Part shown: positions 44,961 to 57,149 of the stretch, piece after piece
Position numbering within the stretch: the stretch's first letter is position 1
Layout: the number at the start of each line of letters is the position of its first letter
NCBI GenBank assembly: GCA_033961575.1
Contig: CM066736.1
Span: 86,473,352-86,537,351, forward strand
Reading direction: 5' to 3'
Source of the DNA: Aselliscus stoliczkanus
Lineage: Eukaryota; Chordata; Mammalia; Chiroptera; Hipposideridae
Length of the DNA stretch: 64,000 nucleotides
Translations under genes and position numbers: made by a program
Notes under the pieces: generated by a model
What the model saw: the letters and a program-made list of their open reading frames with translations, nothing else
Told to the model about the DNA's origin: nothing
The model's database searches: none

Positions 44961-47879
44961 AAATCATACACCACAATCAAGTGAGATTTATTTCTTGTAT
45001 ACAAGTTTGGTTCAATAGCCACAAATCAATTAACATGATACACCACATAAACAAAATAAAAATCCTATGGTCATATCAATAGAAGCAGAAAAACATCTGA
45101 CAAAATCCAGCGTCCATTTATGGTTTTAAAAAAATCTCAACAAAGTGGGAATAAAGGGAACATATCTCAACATAATAAAGGCCATATATAACAAACCCAC
45201 AGCTAATATCACACTCAATGGGGCAAACCTAAAAGCATTATCCTGAAGATCAGAAACAAGACAAGATGACCACTGTCACCACCTTTATTCAACATAGTAC
45301 TGGAAGTTCTAGCCACAGCAATCAGACAAAAAGTAAATAAATAAATAAAAAATAAAATAAATCTTTGCCCACCTCAAGCTTTCAAAGATTTACCTTCCAT
45401 ATTTTCTTCTGAAAGTTTTATGGTTTTAGTTTTAATATTTAGGTTTATGATACATTTTGAATTAATTTTTTGTATATGGTATGAGCTAAGGATCAAGTTT
45501 TACTTTTTTCCATATAAATATTTTGAAAATCACATAGCATATGTCCTCCAGATTTTTCTTCTTTTTCTAAATTGTTTTGGCTTTCCCAGGTCCTTTGTAG
45601 TTCCATATAAATTTAGAATCAGCTTTTCAATTTCTACAAAAATGCCTGCTTGTAATTGATGGGGATTGTATTGATTCTATTGAACAACTTGGACATATTT
45701 GACCTCTAAACAATGTTGATTCTTCCAATCTTTAATGATGTTTTTTTCTCCATTTATTTAGTTATTTTTTTTAGCACTGTTTTATAACTTTGAATACAGG
45801 TCTTGCATATATTTTGTTAAATTTATCACCAATTCTATGTTTTTTATTCCATTACAAGTGATATTTTTATTTTAATTTCCAATTGGTTATTGTTTGTATA
45901 CAGAAATAAAATAAATATTTTGTATAATTATTTTGCATACTATTATCTTGCTAGACTCACTTACTAATTCTAGTAGCTATTTTAGATTCTTTAGGATTTT
46001 CAATATATATGATCATGTCATTTATGAATAACAATTTTTATTTACTCCTGTCCAATATTTATGCCTTTTATTTCTTTTCTTGTCTTTTTGCACTGGCTTC
46101 CATGTCTAGCAAGCACAGTACTTAATAAAAGTGGTAAGAGAAAATAGGCTGTCTACTTCCTGATCTTAGGGTAAAAGGCATTCAGTCTCACACCATTAAA
46201 CATGATGTTAGCTGTGGATATTTCATAGATCCCTTTTATCAGGCTGAGGGTGTTCTTTTCCATCCCACACTTTGCTGAAAGACTTTAATATGAATTCTAT
46301 TTTTATAGGATATTTTGGTGAGTATAAAATTCTAAGCTAGGGGGTGTTTTCCTTTTAGCACTGTTAAGATGTCATCCTACAATCTGTTGGCTTCCATAGT
46401 TTCTACTGAGAAGATAACTCTCATTCCTATTGTTGCTACATTAAAAGAAAAGTATGTTACTTTCTCTGGCTACTTTTTAGTTTTTTCCTTTCACTTTGGT
46501 TTTCAACAGTTTGACTATGATACAATGCAGTTGCTTTGTGAATTTTCATTTTTGGCTTGGGATTTGCTGAGCTTCTTAAATCTGTAGGTTGATTTCTCAA
46601 CAGTTTTGGAGATTTCTCAGACATTATCACTGTGCAAATTGTTTTTGTATCATTATTTTCCCCTTCTACTTCTGGGACTTGAATTGCATGCATTTTAGAT
46701 CTTTTGAAGAGGTCCCATAAGCTTTTGTGCTCTCTTTTTAAATTTCTAATTATTTTTGTGCTCTGTGATTCACTTTGGTTATTTTCTATTAACCAGCCTT
46801 TCTTTCGCTCATCCTTTTCTATTTATACCTATCCAAAAAGTTCTTAAGTTCACACCCTGTATTTTTAAGTTCTGAAATGTTCATTCATTCTTTTTTTTAT
46901 AGATTCCAATTCTCTCTTGAAATTTTTCATTTCTTACATTTTGTCTATCTTGTCCTCTATTTGTGTGTCGGAGAATAATACATTCACCATAGTTAATTTA
47001 AGGTCCCGGTCTGATAGTTATGAATCTATATTTCTGTTTCTACTCTTTTTTTCTCCTCATTTGGTTTATTGAATTTTTAAACCTGGCCTCATACTTTTTG
47101 ATTGGGTACTGGACATTGAAGACAAAAAAAAATTTAAGGTGATTTATCTTTCTCCAAGATGAGTTGTATTCTTCTGGCAAACAGAGTACCAATGGATTAT
47201 CTTAGTTGTGGCTTGGTTGTACATTCTTATGCCTCATCTATTCCAATTTGGTTTTTACTTACAGGTTTAACCATTACTCTTACAGCCTGGCATTTCTAGG
47301 GTCTCAACGGAAGTCCTGGAGAACTTACTAAGGCCTACCCACTCAGATAGGGTTTGAATTCCAACCTCCAACTCCCCAGAATCACGTGGCTGTTACAAAT
47401 CTTTCTGCAGCTCTGTAGCCTCCCACCTGCTGTATTCTTCTGGGCTCTCCAAGTCTTTCCCTATCCATACACACCTCAGGAGCTGCTCAATGACCTCAAG
47501 GGAATTTGTATCTATTTGAAGTTCCTTCTCTGCAGTACCCTTCTATCGAGGATCCTGCCCCTCAAGATCCAACCACTTTGGTTACCAAAATTCCAACCCC
47601 ATATTTCCTCAGCCTAGTAAGACTTCTCTTTTCTAACTGAGCTCTATTCTCTAGTCCTGCAAATTGGGAAATGCCCTCAAGTAAAAAGCTGGGGTCATGT
47701 GGAACTCACCTCATGAACCTTCCTTCTTTCAAGTATTGCAGTTCTTCAAGGCCTGCCGTTGGTTGCTCTCTGAAGCCTTCAAACAATCATTTTATACATA
47801 GTGTCCAGAATTATAGTTGTTTTGGGCAGGAAGGTTAGTTCCAAACAAGCTATTCTGTCATAAACTAAACTTTAAAGTC

Positions 47880-48700
47880 CTCTTTGAAATGTTGAGGTAA
47901 CACACAGTAGTCATAGGAGAACCAAAGCACCAGTCCTAGGATTTTCAGAGTGAGCCTATACTTTTTTCTGTAGATAACTATTCTCCTTCTGAGTAATAGT
48001 TTCTGACCCTGGTGCAGATTGAATGCCTGATCAGGGAACGCTTAATGACTATGGGTCTTAAGTTGTCCCTTATATATTGGGTATTAATTTGAATAAACAA
48101 AATATAAAATTGGATATGTACAGAAACATCCCAACATCAATTGCAAGTGAGACATGCTATATTAGCTCAAGCAAATCCTGAAGGCACAAGTAAATTTCAT
48201 GAGCATATGGCTCAGACTCCCATGACACACCATCTTCATCTTGCTGTATTGACACCTTTCCATCAAACTTAACATACAACCTCATGACAAATTTCCTATA
48301 ACCAACTCCTTCAAGAAGAAAAAAAAATTCAGACCTGATTTACAAATAGTTGTTCAAAATATGCTTAGACCACAGAGAAGTGCTGCAGCCCCACTGCCCC
48401 ATTTAGGAGGTCCCTGAATGATCAATGAGAAGGTAAATCCTCTCAGTGGGCAGAATCTTGGGCAATGCCTCTGGCTTTTTGCCTGGTAGAAGGTGACATG
48501 AAAAGAGGTATGGATTTATACAAGTTTATGGGCAATGACTAACAGTTTTGCTGGGATATGAAGCAATTTAGAAAGAACAAGATAAGGGGATTGGTAAAGA
48601 GGTGTTCTAGAGAAGAGTTAAGGTATTAGATCTCTCAGCATGGGCACAAAGATATTTGTGTCCCATGTAACTATTAACCAAAGGGTATCCATGATAGAAA
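47880..48700 (+). mobile_element. ERVL pol remnant (RNase H to integrase region)
   Basis: Diverged endogenous retrovirus of the ERVL class. Recognised by the ordered phrases TAACTATTCTCCTTCTGAG, CAAATCCTGAAGGCACAAGT, CTCTCAGTGGGCAGAATCTT and GATATTTGTGTCCCATGTAA, which lie in this order in mammalian ERVL pol. Frames are broken by many stops and deletions; no LTRs recognised beside it. Confidence 0.7.
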
Positions 48701-49349
48701 AAGCTCTCCAAAATCAGCAAGAGCAGGCAAAGTCAGGTAGAAAAGATGGTCCATCGCATGGATATCAGTTGGACTCATGATGAGAATGAAGGCTACACCA
48801 TTGGAATGAAGTGCTGAGCCCTTGAGGGCTGTTCATTACATTTTCCTCATGACCAGCAAAACCCAGGGACATCCTTCCACCCTCTCATATATACTCTAGG
48901 GGATGCCAGGGAATTGATCCTTGAAGGATGGTGGGTGTGGTGTCCCATGAAAGCACCATCTTGAGGAAAGTACCCCAAGAGGAATCCCTGAAAGGAGGGG
49001 CTGAGAACTTAATGGGCCATGACTCAGCCTTCAACAAGGTCTTGCACAGAGACACCACAGGATACACCAATGTGGATGAGGCTTAACAGGAGAGAAGGGC
49101 AATAGATGGAGTGCCCAGAGACAGGCAGAGAAAGCTGGGGTGGGGAGGCCAGAGCCTATAAATCTGGGCCAGGGATCAGGAAAACTGACTGGGTGTGCAC
49201 AAGAGGCTGGCAACCAAGATCCGGGGTGACTGTGTATGCATGGGCTGTGGGATCTTGGACCACATATCCTGGCAGGTCCATATGCTCCCATGCAGGATTC
49301 AAATCATCTTGGCCAAGGGCTTTCCAGAGGAAAGACTGATGACAGTAGT

Positions 49350-49570
49350 AACCATTGGAAACACCAGTGAACTTCGCACTCTTACATGTCTCAGGCTCTT
49401 GTGTAAGTTCTGTCCAAGCATTCTTTCCAACAAGCTCAGAAGGTCACAGAGAAGGAAAAGGGCTCAGAGAGGGGAAGTGATTTGCCCAAGGACACACAGC
49501 TGGAGGTAGGAGCTGAAATTGCAACCCAGTCCTTTCTGACTCTCAAGTCCACACACTTAACCACTAAGGT
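49350..49570 (-). repeat. MIR
   Basis: GAAGTGATTTGCCCAAGGAC and CACACAGCTGGAGGTAGG in reverse MIR order. Confidence 0.75.
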
Positions 49571-49699
49571 CCATGTGACATAATGAAGGTAAAAAACTCA
49601 GCTGGTAGCAGGTGCTCACTAGGTGGGTGAGCCATTGCCCTCTCTCTTATGGACATGGACCATGTGACATTTGCTTTGCCAAATACAGAGGGGACACTC

Positions 49700-49850
49700 C
49701 AAAAAGATCTCATTGAATTGGAAACCCCTCATAAATCTGTTCCTCTAAGGACCTCACTGCAGAGATGAGTAAACCGAGGCTCGGGGGCCCAAAGTCACAG
49801 CAGCAAGTGGCAGAACTTCTCCAGGAGCCAGGACGCTTGGTTGCCAAGTG
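49700..49850 (-). repeat. MIR, counterpart of 30375-30525
   Basis: GAGATGAGTAAACCGAGGCT and AGCAAGTGGCAGAACTTCTC; homologous to the unit C copy. Confidence 0.65.
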
Positions 49851-51312
49851 GGGCTCAGCCCCTTTACCGCAGCTGGCTCCAGAATAACCTCTGCTGTCAC
49901 CCCTCACCAGCTGTGGCCTTGGACAAGTGCCTGTCATGCTCTAACCCCACTGTTTCTCCTCTGTTGAAGGGGCATAACCACTCCCCGGCAGGACTGGGTG
50001 AGAAGTGATGGTGCACTTAAAGTGCAGTGTCAGGTTGGACATTGGGGTGATTGGGTTCTTGTCCTCTGTCCTCTCCAGCACTGTAACCGGCTCATAAACA
50101 ACCCTGACAAGGAGAACCTGCTGGGCAAGTTCTGTGCCCTGAGACAGCTCCTTGTAGGCCCTAGGCACAGGGCTGCATTGCTCAGATGTAGAATGTAATT
50201 CTAAATAAAGCAACAGTGGGGCTTTGAAATACCAAATGTGAAATTCTTTCAGGAAGTGTTTTTGGCGCTCGGCCTTGTGGAGACCCAGCACATGCCTGAT
50301 CTGCCTGACAGATAGTCCAGCACCACTTGGCAGTGAAAAGCTTGTGCCACCTCTCCACCAGGATCTCAGCATTCCCTACCTCCATCTGCAAAGCAGTGGG
50401 ACAGAGTAAGCAGGAGAGGGGCAGCTGGACTTGACGGTCCCTTAGGAACCCTCTGGCTTTGGCCCTCTGCATTTCTGCCGCTCAAATGCCCTACTCTGCC
50501 TCACCTGGGACCATCAGCCATAGCTGCCTCTGTGAGAGCAGAAAAGTCCAGGGCAGTGCAGACTGCATCCCTTTGGGAGTGAGAAAAAAACCTGGTGACT
50601 GAACTTGTTGGATGGTGTTCGGTTAACTAAGAGATAACACTCTCCATTTAGGACAAAACAGTTTCACTCTTTTGCTAGTTTCTGGGAGTTGACTTCTGAA
50701 ATATTATTTCAAACAAGGATTTGCATTGCCAGATACCAATTCTTAATTTATTACTTATCATATAGAGAATCAAATAAAAATCTGAAATGTAGATTCGTCT
50801 GATGCTATCCGTGAAGAAAGAGAAATAGAAAACCTTGGTCCTAATATTTTCTCCCTTGTAAACTTGAACTTCTGGATTCGCCAGGAAACATGGCCTAGAA
50901 GAAAATGTCTTGTCCTGGGAATCAAAGACCTGAGTTCCAGTGGGGACTCTGTGTCCAGTGCCTGTGGCACCTGGGAAAGCCCCTGCTTAGTCTCTGGCCT
51001 GGGGGTGGAGATTGGGGAGGGGTGGAGAAATTGGTTGGCCTTGAAAAAAAAAAAGATATTTCCAGTTCTTAAATTAGTGGTTTTATGCATAAGAAATGTG
51101 AGAAGAGAGAAAAATTAGAGGTCACAAGGAAAATTGTAGGGACACTACTCATGGAATCATCAGGGTCAATGAGACAGTCATAGTATGGACATGGACTTGC
51201 CCAGGGGCTCACATAGTTCAAGGGACAATTCTAAAGTGCAGGCATAGGACGTAGAGAGGATTTCTGTTAGCTCAAACCTCCCAGGGTCTGTGGGTTGAAA
51301 ACACTCCCTTCT

Positions 51313-51426
51313 TTTTTTTTTTTTTTTTTTTTTAAGGCAGTGTCACTGGCCCTCATATGTGGGACCCGAACCAGGGCCGCTGGATTCCCAAGCCAGCGCT
51401 TAACCACTGCACCATTCGGCCGGCCC
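51313..51426 (-). mobile_element. Short tRNA-head SINE in unit D
   Basis: GGCAGTGTCACTGGCCCTC to CCATTCGGCCGGCC. Target duplications AAAACACTCCCTTCT (51298-51312) and AAAACACTCTCTTCT (51428-51442). Confidence 0.9.
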
Positions 51427-52416
51427 AAAAACACTCTCTTCTGATTCCTCTGGGCAGGGTTCTTTTCTTTTGAGCAGCTACTGCAAGCAGATCTCTAGTT
51501 CCTGCGCTCCATCAGCCATGCCGCCCAGGCCTTCCCAGGTCACAGGACAATTTCTGACGCGGGACTTCAGAAGTCTGCTGAATGTGCAGTGGTTAAGCAG
51601 GAGAACCTGTTCAACAGCAGCGGCCATTAAGGAGGCAAGTTCAACAGAGCAACACAGATACCGTCTTGGACTTTCTGTTGCTACCTAATGGCGGGAGAAT
51701 TCATTATCAGTTCAGACTCCTGTCAGGAATGACTCTTCCCTCTAAGAACATTTGCAGTGTCACTCCGTTCACTTTAACATGACAAAGAGCCCCACATCCA
51801 GAGACAGGAGACAGGGTACTCAACTTAGACAGAGACAAAGAGTACCACTGCACCAAGCAAACAAGAACGAAAGGAGTCATTCCTTGGTTGGTAATTATGG
51901 TAGGAAGACAGCATGTTGCTGTAAACCTTGGAGAAATCAGCCTGCCCTAGCAACGTGGTGACAAAGGTGTCACTTTTTAAAAAAACTAAAGCAAATGCCA
52001 AAAGAGAAAGGAGTTTAGAAGCCTGGTTTAAGAGATCTGATACCCCCAAAAGGATCATATGGAACGTGGAAAAGAGGACCAGCAGAAATTCTTCCATAAC
52101 ACTTAATACAATAGCAATTAAGTAATTATGTGATTTATTGCTTAATGTCTTTCTCTACCACTAGAATTTCAGCTACATGAGATTGGAGACCTTCTCTGTC
52201 TTGTTCAACTTGTCTAGTACATACCGAGCATATAACACATGGTTTTGCATTAATATATCACAGGTAATTTTTCCATACTCAATTAAAAAAGGAAAGAGGA
52301 AATAGGGATAGGATGAGGACAGGGCCCATAATCTCTGTTCTAAAGTTGATTGTAAATAAATGTAGTTACATTCATTCTACAGTGATCATTATGTAATTCT
52401 CATTCCAGAATCACTG

Positions 52417-52433
52417 ATTGTTCTGTTTTCCAG
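52417..52433 (+). promoter_or_regulatory. Probable 3' splice acceptor before pseudogene D
   Basis: TTGTTCTGTTTTCCAG with AG at 52432-52433. It is retained although the gene behind it is broken. Confidence 0.5.
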
Positions 52434-52492
52434 ATGAGCCTGGTTCCAGATGTTTTCACTGCCCACCAACTGGGCACCCAGCTTAAACCACC

Positions 52493-53496
52493 ATTCAGTC
52501 TACAGCCTGTAATGGATTAGAGGACTCCTTGATCATCTTCTACCTCATGGCTTCCTGTCTCTGCTAAAATCCGTCTTCCTTCCTACCTTCTTTGTCTTTC
52601 TCCTCTTCTATCTGCTCGTCCTGGTGGGGAACACCCTGATCCTGGTGGCTGTGGGGGCAGAGCCCAGCCTCCACAAGCCCATGTACTTCTTCCTGATCAA
52701 TCTCTCTGCCTTGGACATCCTTTTCACCACGTCCACTGTCCCCAAGATGCTGTCCCTACTCTTACTTGGGGACCACTTTCTCAGCTTCTCTGCCTGCTTC
52801 CTACAGATGTACCTCTTCCACAGTTTCTCCTGCTCAGAAGCCTTCCTCCTGGTGGTCATGGCCTATGACCGCTATGTCGCTATCTGCCGCCCACTGCACT
52901 ACACTGTCCACATGACCCCACAGACCAATGCTGCACTGGCGGCCAGCGCCTGGCTCACCGCCCTCCTCCTGCCCATCCCGGCAGTGGTGCAGACCTCCCA
53001 CATGGCTTTTGATAGCACTGTTCACATCTATAACTGCTTCTGTGACCACTTGGCTGTGGTCCAGGCCTCCTGCTCTGACACCACCCCCCAGACCCTCATG
53101 GGCTTCTGCATCGCCATGGTGGTGTCCTTTCTGCCCCTTCTCCTGGTGCTGCTCTCCTATGCCCGCATCCTGGCCTCCGTGCTTCGCATCAGCTCCCGAG
53201 AAGGACGCTCGAAAGCCTTCTCCACCTGCAGCTCCCACCTGCTGGTGGTTGGCACCTACTAGTCATCCATTGCCATAGCCTACGTGGCCTATAGAGCCGA
53301 CCTGCCCCTGGACTTCCACATCATGGGCAACGTGGTGTTCGCCATTCTCACACCTGTCCTCAACCCCCTAATTTACACGCTGAGGAACAAGGATGTCAAA
53401 GCAGCCATCACCAAAATGGCATGTCTCCGGGGCCCAAAGAATGCTGGGAAATCTAGATTCATAGATGTAACTTGGTCTACTCACGAACGCCAATAA
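52493..53496 (+). pseudogene. OR2AT4-like receptor pseudogene, copy D
   Basis: Homologous to copies A-C over the full gene but broken. The start codon position (52493-52495) reads ATT. One base is missing just after TTC TAC CTC ATG GC (near 52551-52556), which shifts frame. The frame from about 52560 is then open to a TAG at 53260-53262, where the other copies have TAC in GTYYSS, so TM6 and TM7 are cut off. After the TAG the same frame runs on past the normal stop, giving a longer altered C-terminus that ends at 53496. From about 52620 to 53331 it is nearly identical to copy B, while the first 120 bases are more diverged. This fits an old pseudogene partly overwritten by conversion from a working copy. 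A splice acceptor is still visible upstream. Confidence 0.93.
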
Positions 53497-53509
53497 CAAT
53501 AGAGGGGAA

Positions 53510-55165
53510 AGCAGACAATTCAGGCAGCCAGATAGTTGAAACAATAATTCTCAAAATATAGTCTTAGGTATTCCTCCATTATGATAAAATAATGATTTTC
53601 TTCCCTTAATTCACAGACAAAATGGGTGATATTTTTCTATTTAATTTTAAAGCTATGAATCCCAAATTTCACAAGACTGTGAATACAATTATGGTCACAT
53701 TTCCATTAATTCAAAGGATTTTTATTCTCAGAGACTCCAAGTATTTGATCAGCAAGACATTCTCTTCTTCCAATATTTCTAAGTGTTTCCAGGACTGCTG
53801 ACACATAAATGTGAATCAGTCTTGCCCTTTTTGCTAGAACAGCAACTTAGAAACACCCTCCAAGGAAAATGTATGACACTGCTACCATTTCAACCCTTGT
53901 TGCCTGAAAATTCACAGCCATTACCAATATTTCTATACTAGTCACACAGAAATTTTATCTCTGGTAGCTAGACCCTCATGATATCATTAAAAGCATACCC
54001 TTCCTTAAGTTTATGCTTAAAGTAAGTGGTGCCCCTTACCAAGCCCATATGGGCATCAAGGCATTAATTCTCAGTCACACCATAGTTTTTCCACCCATGA
54101 CAATGGGGAGCTAAATAGAGAAATTTCCCCTAATCAGGAGGATGCTGTGTCCATGACCTCTATTCTTTCTCAAAATACAGTCTTAGGAATTATTTTTGGC
54201 TTTCATGGCTAGGCCTCTTTATTTTCTTTCCTTATGCCACATTTCCTCTTGAACACCTGGGCTTGTCCACCCAGGGACATATAGAACATATAGTGAAAAG
54301 TGCTTGGGGGAAATCCAGGGATCGATAGCCTCATCTCTGGCCCATTATAGATACTCCCATTGCAATTACTAGGGTCCAAGGTTTTGCCAATCAAAGCATT
54401 AACTTTAACCATTTTCCCAATGCATAAACCGAATGTAGATGAAAATTCAATTGATGATGCAATTCAACAGATAAGGTGTGTTCCTGGACTCAACTTTTAG
54501 CCTTCTTAGAGATCCTTACTTATAGTCAGAAAGGGCTTCCTGAAGCAGAATGATAGAAAGTTTCCTTGTGTACTGACACTGGGACTGGAATTGGGACTCA
54601 AGTTCTTCTATCTAAACCTCATTCAATCTGCAGCACTTCTATTCCTCAAGCCTTGAAATTGACATTTAGACCTCAGTAGGACCACAATCAAGGTCTAAAG
54701 GAGACCTTAATAAATCGTCTTGCCTCTGAGTTTCATGAGCTATTAGAACTTAACTTAAGGACATGGAGAGGAATTTTTTTGTTTGTTTGTTTTGTCTTTT
54801 TTGCTTAATAAACAACTCCAGAAGTATCCCCATGTTACCAGTGAGGTTCTGTTTTGTGCAACTTCTCTTCTGGTGTCAATTTCAGTACCCATTCAGGACT
54901 TTGGTTTCCTGTGTCTCTGGAAAAGCCTTATGACATTCTTTCATTTCAGTTCCCCTTGGAGATAAAACAATGAATTAATCATGTGTAGAGTGAATCATAG
55001 TGATATGGAATCCCAGGCTAGTCCCACCCCTACTCACTATTTCCTTGTGGCTCCGTCTAAATATTTTTCATGAATGGAAATGAATAACAACAACAATAGC
55101 AATGTTTTCACCTGTAGTCTTACCTGCTAATTGGCACAGTCTCTCTGTATCTTCTAACTTAAAAA
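53510..55165. other. Unassigned stretch after pseudogene D
   Basis: No gene seen. A 67-codon minus-strand frame at 54209-54412 has no recognisable domain. Sequence could be old LTR-element material but I could not place it. Confidence 0.35.
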
Positions 55166-55169
55166 ATAG

Positions 55170-55802
55170 TTTCAACTTTTGTGCATTGAATGACACTATT
55201 AAGAGAGTGAAAAGACAACCCACAGAATGGGAAAAAAAATATTTGCAAATCGTATATTTGATAATGGATTAATATCCAGAATATATTTTAAAAACTCCTA
55301 CAACTCAACAACAAAAAGAACCAAACAACCCAATTAAAAAATGGGCAAAAGACTTGAATAGACATTTTTCTGAAGAAAAGATACAAACATCAAATAAGCA
55401 CATGAAAAGATGCTCAACCTCAATCATTAGCCATCAGGCAAATCAAAATGGTAATGAAATACCACTTCACACCCATTAGGATGGCTATTATCAAAAATGA
55501 AAAATAAAGAGCATTGTTGAGGATGTGGAGAAATTGGAACCGCTGGGGGGAAAAAAATGGTACAGGCACTGGAAAACAATACGGTGGTTTTTCAAAAAAT
55601 TAAACATAAAATTACCAAATGATCCATCAATTCCATTTCTGGGTTATATTCATAAGATTTGAAAGCAGGGCCCTAAGAGATATTTGTACACCAATGTTTG
55701 TAGCAGCATTATCCATAATAGCCAAAAACAGGAAACAACCCAAATGTCCATCAACAGATAAATAAACAAAATGTGAGATATAGATATCTATCCATCCATC
55801 TA

Positions 55803-55848
<46 letters not shown>

Positions 55849-56215
55849 TCAGCCTTAAAAAGGAATGAAATTCTGACACATGTTACAACATGGATAAAGC
55901 ACGAAAACATAGTATACTAAGTGAAATAAGCCAGTCATAAAAGGACAAATATTGTATTATTCCACTTATATGAGGTACTTGGAATAGTGAAATTATAAAG
56001 ACAGAAAGTGGGGAGGAGGAAAGAGAGTGTTACTGTTTTATGTGTACAGAGTGTCTGCTTGGGATGATGAAAAAGCTCTGGAAATGGACAGTTGGCAACG
56101 GTTGCACAATGTCGTGAATGGACTTAATGCCACTGTACAGTACATTCAAAAATGGTAAATTTTATATTATGTATATTTTACCACAGTAAAAAATATTTTT
56201 AAAAGTTTAAAACTA
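55170..56215 (+). mobile_element. L1 3' end
   Basis: GAGTGAAAAGACAACCCACAG, ACCCATTAGGATGGCTATTA, CATTATCCATAATAGCCAAA and the 3' UTR end near 56200. 5'-truncated; includes a (TA)n run. Confidence 0.88.
55807..55842. repeat. (TA)n microsatellite
   Basis: About 18 TA units within L1. Confidence 0.95.
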
Positions 56216-56469
56216 GGCCATCGGTCATAGGTCCCTGAATAGCCTAGGGGGTGGCTGCCTTTTTGTCAGGTGCCCACCTCTGGACCAATTAGCTGTGGGC
56301 AGAGGGAGATGTATGGAGTTTAATCACACGGTTTAACACAGACACAAGAATGAGTGGAGCAGTTTGCCTTAAAAAGTGGGGTGGGAGGGCAGGCATTCAA
56401 AGCCTAGTACACTTAGGGGCGTCATTTCCTTATGTGTATCAGGTGGTGGTTGTCATGATTTGAGTGAGA

Positions 56470-57110
56470 GCAGGTAATTCCATCTCTCAAATACCTCTAA
56501 ACTGTACCCACTCCTCTCCAGCCCCACTTCATCGACCCTAGTGCAGGTGTCACCACTTTCTCTCTCCTGATTGAGCACAGCAGGCTCTTCACCGGTCCCT
56601 CTGCCTGTGTCCCCCTGCCCTTCTTTCCATAAGTGGCCTGAATGGGCTTTCTGACATACAAATCTGGTCACCTTACCACCCTCAACATACATTAAAGGTT
56701 CTCTCTGATCTGACCCTAAATGATCTTTGACCTCAAATCTTGCCATCGTTCTCTCGGGCAATTCTGAACTTCTTTCAGTTTTGCAAATACACCAAGTTCT
56801 CATTCTCACCAACAGCTCACTCTTCTCTCTTCCTGAAGCTCACTTCCTTTTTGTCTGTTTCAGCTGAAATCTTACGCAGGCTTCTCCTGAAATACCATCT
56901 CCTCAGAGGAGCCTTCCCTGGCACCTCGCCCTGAAATGCCATTCCTATATGTCCCTCAGCACTGTATAATTTCCCCATCATGGCGCTTTTTAATTTTTGG
57001 ACCTTTGGAGAAGAGAGCTCTGAGCCCATTATACCCATTAGTCTGTGCAAGCTCCTTGCTTGTTTTCTTCATCTTCCTCTTTACCTCTGACCCTCCCACG
57101 GTTACCCTCC
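56470..57110 (+). repeat. L2 3' end
   Basis: GAAATACCATCTCCTCAGAG, GCCTTCCCTGGCACC and CAGCACTGTATAATTTCCC follow the L2 3' end. Confidence 0.75.
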
Positions 57111-57149
57111 CATTCCCCTTTCCCATTTGAGCACCAACTCTGTTGTATT

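Larger units (their letters stand above)
40189..45362 (+). mobile_element. L1 with intact 5' end, ending in an A-rich tail within ORF2
   Basis: Begins with a 5' UTR start (GAGTCCAAGATGGCAGATTAG), 5' UTR to about 42050, ORF1 remnant to about 43060, distal endonuclease (43557-43860) and N-terminal reverse transcriptase (readable at 44417-44824, with [11 protein letters not shown] and SLM-type [13 protein letters not shown] motifs). It stops near 45335 in (AAAT)n-like sequence, before the rest of ORF2. Four SINEs are nested. A CAA run lies in the transcriptase. All frames broken. Confidence 0.8.
38996..47860 (-). mobile_element. Old L1, split by a younger L1
   Basis: Minus-strand L1: 3' UTR from 38996 (TTTTAAATCAACTTTATTGGG), ORF2 end, broken off at TATTTAAGAAAT (40188) and resumed at CTTTGCCCACCTCAAGC (45363), a junction that is continuous in typical L1 sequence. 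ORF2 and ORF1-like remnants run on to about 47860. The insertion between is the + strand L1 at 40189-45362. Confidence 0.75.
48790..53500 (+). repeat. Duplicated receptor unit D
   Basis: Begins just after an ERVL remnant and contains the B-like segment 50215-50550 and the C-like segment near 49970 (AGGGGCATAACCACTCCC). Ends in pseudogene D. A SINE at 51313-51426 is private to this unit. Confidence 0.75.

Noticed and set aside
56453..56812. 119-codon minus-strand frame
   Set aside because: It lies across an L2 remnant and shows no domain.
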